DNA of 16,844 nucleotides from RGIG8597 sp045133795 (GTDB lineage Bacteria > Spirochaetota > GWE2-31-10): contig JBGUUT010000106.1 of the NCBI GenBank assembly GCA_045133795.1, positions 1-16,844 on the forward strand, written 5' to 3'. How positions within the stretch are numbered: position 1 is the stretch's first letter; each line of letters starts with the position of its first letter. The notes below the pieces were generated by a model. It was not told where the DNA came from. It searched no databases and was given only the letters and a program-made list of their open reading frames with translations. Positions 14,965 to 16,844 of the stretch are shown in pieces. The translations under genes were made by a program, and so were the position numbers.

Positions 14965-16158
14965 CTATTTTACTTTTTGTTTAGCTTTAGCTTTTGTTGC
15001 AGTTTGAGCTTTTGTTGTAGTTTGAGACTCCGCAGCGGGCTGAACATTCTGTTCTTTTTGTGAATCTTGTGTCGTTGCAGGAATATCTGATTTATCCCTT
15101 ACTTTGATTTCTACCACTCTGTATTTTTGCAAATCGTCATTTGTAACTTTCTGCGGTAAACCATCTACATCAAAGTCAGCTGTTTTTATTCTTATAAGAA
15201 ATGAGTCATCTTTTAACTTGGTTTTAGAACGAAGATATTCCATGATGACACGAGCTCGCTGTTCTGCGATATTGTCCATTTCGACTTCCATTCCGAACGG
15301 TGCAGAATAACCTGTGAGTACAACAGTGAATTTCTTTTCTGCATCTTTTTTGTTCTCCGGATTATTATTATCTTTTGCCAAACCTTTTAGATAAAGAGCC
15401 AGATAATTTAAAATAGGCTTATAACTTTCCCAAAGTTCTGTAGAATTTGCTGAGAAATAAACTTTTGTAATGGATTCAATTTCTTTAGGATATTCGAAAA
15501 CATTTTGATTTTGTGTCTTAGGATATTTTGCAATTTTCCACGGATAAACTTTTGTAGAAACACTGGCATACGGTAACGGAATCATACCGTCTTTTTCCGG
15601 CAACAAATCAACTCCGAAATCTAAACATACGGAAAATGAATTTCTTAAGAACTTAAACGACGTCCCTATATTTGCATGAATAAAAAAGAGTTCGCTGCTT
15701 TCATAAGCTAAATCGTTTTGAATCAAATCAACAGCCGTTTTATATCTGGAAACAGAAGTAAAAAATACTCCCCCTCCGATTCCCGCATTTACAGAAAAGA
15801 AGCTCACAGGTGAAAAATTGTATTCCGCAAGAAAACTCAGCGGAACTAAATCCAATGTTCGCACAAGCGGATTTGTACCGGAGATAAAACTCCATCCCGA
15901 ATTAACCTCAAATAAAACAGAGTGATTGTAATCATTAAAAAGATGATACCCCAGACCGGTTCTGAAACCGGCTTTAGGAAAAGCATACTCATGAATACCG
16001 ATAGGAATGTAAGAATGAACTCCCAAATCAGCAAAGAAGCCGTCACTCCAATTCGAAAAGAAATCTTCATAATTCGGTGTGTTAGCATACAGTCCCAACG
16101 GCATTAAAAAACTGATAACCGTAAATAAACAAAACTTTCTAAATAATTTTAACAACAT
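14965..16158 (-). CDS. Outer-membrane beta-barrel protein with OmpA-like domain
   Basis: 397 residues. The start is ATG 16158, because AAAGGAG lies 8 bases upstream and a classic signal peptide follows (1-25, cut after Leu-Tyr-Ala). A longer frame from 16251 would add 31 residues that cross the ribosome site and lack a signal. Residues about 28-205 alternate as in an outer-membrane barrel (repeated aromatic-Gly strands, Ala-Gly-Ile-Gly-Gly-Gly at 125-130). An OmpA-C-like domain spans 228-355, with Val-Tyr-Phe-Ser-Ala-Asn-Ser at 233-239 and the helix Glu-Gln-Arg-Ala-Arg-Val at 299-304. The usual Gly-His-Thr-Asp loop reads Gly-Tyr-Ser-Ala-Pro (283-287), so the Asp that grips diaminopimelate is absent. 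The tail (356-397) is Thr/Ala/Gln/Lys-rich and disordered. It heads the operon with the giant lipoprotein, 12 bases apart. Confidence 0.88.
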   Translation of the reverse strand: MLLKLFRKFCLFTVISFLMPLGLYANTPNYEDFFSNWSDGFFADLGVHSYIPIGIHEYAFPKAGFRTGLGYHLFNDYNHSVLFEVNSGWSFISGTNPLVRTLDLVPLSFLAEYNFSPVSFFSVNAGIGGGVFFTSVSRYKTAVDLIQNDLAYESSELFFIHANIGTSFKFLRNSFSVCLDFGVDLLPEKDGMIPLPYASVSTKVYPWKIAKYPKTQNQNVFEYPKEIESITKVYFSANSTELWESYKPILNYLALYLKGLAKDNNNPENKKDAEKKFTVVLTGYSAPFGMEVEMDNIAEQRARVIMEYLRSKTKLKDDSFLIRIKTADFDVDGLPQKVTNDDLQKYRVVEIKVRDKSDIPATTQDSQKEQNVQPAAESQTTTKAQTATKAKAKQKVK

Positions 16159-16166
16159 ACATTGTT

Positions 16167-16173
16167 CTCCTTT
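16167..16173 (-). promoter_or_regulatory. Ribosome binding site deciding the OmpA-like start
   Basis: AAAGGAG on the minus strand, 8 bases before ATG 16158. An ATG out of frame lies between them (16163-16161). Confidence 0.8.
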
Positions 16174-16198
16174 ATAATTTTTATTTGTCTCTATTTCT

Positions 16199-16219
16199 AA
16201 CTTCCCATACGGGAAAGTT
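16199..16219. other. Hairpin in the leader of the OmpA-like operon
   Basis: AACTTCCC (16199-16206) pairs with GGGAAAGTT (16211-16219), with one bulged base and a 4-base loop. It lies about 26 bases upstream of the ribosome site. It has no T run, so it is not a terminator; it may be part of the neighbouring hairpin repeat or stabilise the leader. Confidence 0.5.
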
Positions 16220-16304
16220 GATTTTTTTATTTCAAACCTACTTAGGTTCAAGGCTTCGGCTTGCAGACTTTCGTAAGAAAGTCGAAAACGATAGCCAATG
16301 TTTC

Positions 16305-16363
16305 ACTTGATGTTTTCCAATAGAAAACATTTCGTTCGTACGCTTTGCGTACTCACCACAAGT
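16305..16363 (+). repeat. Three-way-junction hairpin repeat, copy C1
   Basis: Closing ACTTG (16305-16309) pairs with CAAGT (16359-16363). It encloses hairpin 1 GTTTTC (16312-16317) / GAAAAC (16323-16328), linker TTCGTTC, hairpin 2 GTACG (16338-16342) / CGTAC (16348-16352), then TCACC. This is the cleanest copy with all three stems perfect. Confidence 0.85.
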
Positions 16364-16603
16364 ACGAACAATAGGATTTTCCGATAGGAAAATTCCGAAA
16401 GTGAGTACATTCAAGGCTTCTTTTGCGACCAAGTCGCCCCAAAACGTTTTTGTTGCTCAAGAAACAACGAGGTTTTAAGGAGTGGCTCTTTTTTTGTAAT
16501 CAAAAAGAGAAATACCCCTTTAACCCCAAAGAGAAAAAACATACTTAAACATTTGTAGTTCATTCTCTCTTTTCAAGTTTGGAAAATCGTAGATTTTCCG
16601 AAT

Positions 16604-16668
16604 CACGGTGAGTTTGTAACACAAACGAACGAAGTCTTTCCGATTAGGAAAGACCGAAGCAATCCGTG
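16604..16668 (-). repeat. Three-way-junction hairpin repeat, copy C2
   Basis: On the minus strand: closing CACGG / CCGTG (16668-16664 with 16608-16604), hairpin 1 GTCTTTCC / GGAAAGAC (16654-16647, 16641-16634), linker CTTCGTTC, hairpin 2 GTTTGT / ACAAAC (16626-16621, 16617-16612), then TCACC. Confidence 0.85.
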
Positions 16669-16692
16669 TGGCAATTTGCAATTGCAAAGCAT

Positions 16693-16751
16693 AAAAAAAG
16701 AGCAACCACAGAATGAAGCGAGAAAACACTTCAAATTCAGAGACTGCTCTT
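16693..16751 (-). terminator. Terminator of a minus-strand gene beyond the right edge
   Basis: On the minus strand AAGAGCA (16751-16745) pairs with TGCTCTT (16704-16698) and is followed by more T (to 16693). Between them is an inner helix, GAATTTGAAG with CTTCATTC. The two-level stem with a T run fits an intrinsic terminator. It implies a minus-strand gene ending to the right, although the 90 bases to the edge show no coding frame I trust. Confidence 0.6.
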
Positions 16752-16798
16752 GTTTGCAAAAATGTATATATATGAATTTATTACTGTAAAAATTACTT

Positions 16799-16844
16799 GT
16801 TGGCTGTTGGCTGTTGGCTGTTGGCTGTTGGCTGTTGGCTGTTG
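16799..16844. repeat. GTTGGCT heptamer tandem repeat, running off the edge
   Basis: Six perfect copies of GTTGGCT (16799-16840) plus GTTG, with no interruption up to the window end. The total number is unknown. It is not a CRISPR: the unit is 7 bases and there are no spacers. Confidence 0.95.

Larger units (their letters stand above)
16231..16690. repeat. Long hairpin-string repeat, copy C (diverged)
   Basis: Hairpins in order: AACCT (16235-16239) / AGGTT (16244-16248); GACTTTC / GAAAGTC (16266-16283); element C1; ATTTTCC (16376-16382) / GGAAAAT (16387-16393); GCGAC / GTCGC (16425-16437); CTCTTTTT (16486-16493) / AAAAAGAG (16502-16509); GGAAAATC (16581-16588) / GATTTTCC (16592-16599); element C2; GCAATT / AATTGC (16671-16685). 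The stretch 16460-16566 aligns with copy B 8231-8396 (shared ACAACGAGGTTTTAAGG and GTTCATTCTCTC), but the stem between those anchors has a different sequence that still pairs. The gap 16159-16798 holds no credible gene. Confidence 0.82.

Noticed and set aside
16159..16251. 31-residue N-terminal extension of the OmpA-like protein
   Set aside because: It would place the signal peptide internally and run through a strong ribosome site and a hairpin.
16238..16759. Two minus-strand frames of 64 and 79 codons near the right end
   Set aside because: They overlap repeat C and the terminator hairpin, and show no protein-like composition or ribosome site.
16799..16844. CRISPR array
   Set aside because: Unit is 7 bases with no spacers and no cas genes in the window.

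Overview
The window looks like a piece of a host-associated spirochaete chromosome, most likely Treponema or a close relative. The evidence is low-GC DNA, lipoproteins with loose spirochaetal lipoboxes, a BspA-type treponemal leucine-rich-repeat protein, Listeria-Bacteroides (InlB B / Flg_new type) repeats in three neighbouring surface proteins, and an OmpA-like protein whose peptidoglycan-binding loop lacks the usual Asp. Genus is an inference. No tRNA, rRNA, CRISPR array, transposase or integrase was seen.

Left part, plus strand (1-2995): the 3' end of an unrecognised gene, then a compact three-gene ABC importer operon for amino acids (binding lipoprotein, permease, ATPase) closed by a clear intrinsic terminator. 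The binding protein is unusual: its two lobes are in swapped order, so it reads as a circular permutation of the family 3 solute-binding fold, cut at the hinge.

Middle and right, minus strand (16158 down to 3417): five cell-envelope genes. OmpA-like barrel protein (16158-14965), a giant beta-helix lipoprotein (14952-9328) and a small Ig-like lipoprotein (9293-8691) are tightly packed and probably one operon. After a 570-base repeat-filled gap come a Gly-rich lipoprotein (8119-7235) and a 1267-residue LRR lipoprotein (7220-3417), ending in a strong terminator. All five carry export signals and four look lipid-anchored, so the cluster probably builds a surface or periplasmic adhesive layer, with the OmpA-like protein as the outer-membrane partner. 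The LRR gene contains a run of ten G in frame; gain or loss of one G brings a stop within a few codons, so it may phase-vary.

The gaps (546-775, 2996-3416, 8120-8690, 16159-16798) are not ordinary spacer. They hold a dispersed family of repeats built from strings of short hairpins. Between copies, the stems have changed sequence but stay self-complementary, while the linkers stay the same. The clearest unit is a roughly 60-base three-way junction found five times (611-654, 8311-8371, 8515-8574, 16305-16363, 16604-16668). Two of these are exact 60-base presence/absence differences between two long repeat copies. This is the best candidate here for an undescribed system. The right edge enters a 7-base tandem repeat.
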